A stretch of DNA of 47,106 bases from Methanobacterium sp. PtaB.Bin024 (lineage in GTDB: Archaea > Methanobacteriota > Methanobacteria > Methanobacteriales > Methanobacteriaceae). Numbering within the stretch: position 1 is the stretch's first letter; each line of letters begins with the position of its first letter. The stretch is from assembly GCA_002067065.1 (NCBI GenBank), contig MVPY01000053.1, forward strand, positions 1 through 47,106, in the 5' to 3' direction. The notes under the pieces were generated by a model. That model had not been told where the DNA came from and ran no database searches. It saw nothing but the letters and a program-made list of their open reading frames with translations. Positions 46,684 through 47,106 of the stretch are shown here, piece by piece. Both the position numbers and the translations under genes were made by a program.

Positions 46684-47106
46684 ATGGTGAAGGATCCCCT
46701 CAACGAGTTAGACAGTTTAACTAAACAAAACATTGCCCTGGCCCTCTGGATGAAGGAATTCAAGGCTAAAAAAGTACCTAAAAATGTGAGAAAACATATT
46801 TTAAGTAATAAAAACAGTCCAGAAAGCTTTGGAAAGCGGATGCACCATCGTATACAGGAACTTCTGGATAATCCTGATTCTTTCACTCCCAGCTACAGGA
46901 AAAGATATGAAAAACTCCTTGAGCACTGTAACTTGCTCACTCCCCTGCAGGCATATGCCATTAACCATCTTTTAGGGACAGATAGTAGCAGAGGTTACCA
47001 GAAAATACCTAATGAATCGAATATAGAGTTTCCCAGGGATTTTGCCCCGCAACTCGGATACCAGGTGGGCTGGCACTTCTTTGTGGGGAACTGCCGTGAT
47101 ACCCGA
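46684..47106 (+). CDS. hypothetical protein, 5' part of a gene cut by the window end
   Basis: An open frame of 141 codons begins at the ATG 46684, after GGGAGA about seven bases upstream, and continues without a stop to the last base of the window. It starts M-V-K-D-P-L-N-E-L-D-S-L and contains basic helical segments (K-A-K-K-V-P-K-N-V-R-K, and about 55-80) before a Phe- and Trp-rich part ending G-W-H-F-F-V-G-N-C-R. No family is recognised. It is divergent from the Cys-motif/GAF pair, with about 170 bases between the start codons. The true C-terminus lies outside the window. Confidence 0.75.
   Translation, partial: MVKDPLNELDSLTKQNIALALWMKEFKAKKVPKNVRKHILSNKNSPESFGKRMHHRIQELLDNPDSFTPSYRKRYEKLLEHCNLLTPLQAYAINHLLGTDSSRGYQKIPNESNIEFPRDFAPQLGYQVGWHFFVGNCRDTR

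Noticed and set aside
46656..46886. Minus-strand 76-codon ORF near the window end
   Set aside because: It is the reverse of the truncated plus-strand gene at 46684, which has a start, ribosome-binding site and a longer open frame.

Overview
The window looks like chromosome of a methanogenic euryarchaeon of the order Methanobacteriales, most likely Methanobacterium or a close relative. The evidence is archaeal informational genes (Orc1/Cdc6, PolD small subunit, Hef, fused Kae1-Bud32, archaeal RecJ/GAN, uS15 of the archaeal type, TrmI, UPF0147), anaerobic cobamide synthesis genes (cobT, cbiB, cbiG, cbiH), AT-rich intergenic DNA with TATA/BRE-like boxes, GGTGAT/GGAGG ribosome-binding sites, and large Asn/Thr-rich surface proteins. 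The genus is inferred from protein resemblance and was not tested by any search. I see no insertion sequence, prophage, CRISPR array or rRNA operon.

Layout. 1-5.2 kb: tRNA-Val (minus), ilvE, uppP, then a minus-strand run of a cyclase-family hydrolase, a SpoIIM-like membrane protein and cobT. 5.4-9.7 kb: Kae1-Bud32, then an unrecognised 594-residue protein paired with a short LarC-C-terminal-like protein. 9.9-19.5 kb: acetyl-CoA synthetase (minus), then a plus-strand series: XTP pyrophosphatase, uS15, RecJ-like nuclease, aconitase X (phosphomevalonate dehydratase large subunit), a 52-residue zinc-ribbon gene, Hef and TrmI. 19.7-22.2 kb: a secreted VWA protein (minus) and pyrB. 22.3-24.8 kb: cdc6 and a 1.3-kb non-coding region that I read as the replication origin: ten short ORB-like repeats, five pointing each way, around an AT-rich core. 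24.8-32.9 kb: cbiB, cbiG, UPF0147, fuculose-phosphate aldolase, PolD small subunit, two small unknown proteins, cbiH with a Cys-rich tail, DUF488. 33.0-38.0 kb: a minus-strand lysine/arginine-type cluster (class III aminotransferase, dapF, lysA, argD). 38.4-47.1 kb: a small membrane protein, an 1869-residue multidomain surface protein, a cyclophilin, a coupled GAF/Cys-motif gene pair, and the start of an unknown gene that runs off the end.

How the genes fit together. Replication and repair genes (cdc6 beside the origin, polB, Hef, RecJ) and translation genes (uS15, Kae1-Bud32, TrmI, tRNA-Val) lie within 25 kb of the putative origin. Cobamide genes occur in three separate places, in line with the methanogen's need for corrinoids. 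lysA and dapF overlap by four bases and probably form one transcript with the downstream aminotransferase. uppP, lysA and dapF could serve cell-wall lipid-carrier recycling and lysine supply for pseudomurein, which is an inference. The least explained parts are the 594-aa/LarC-like pair, the zinc-ribbon gene ahead of Hef, the GAF/Cys pair, and the Cys-rich insertion in the class III aminotransferase. Start codons were moved from the longest ORF to an internal start where a ribosome-binding site or family length supported it; each case is noted.
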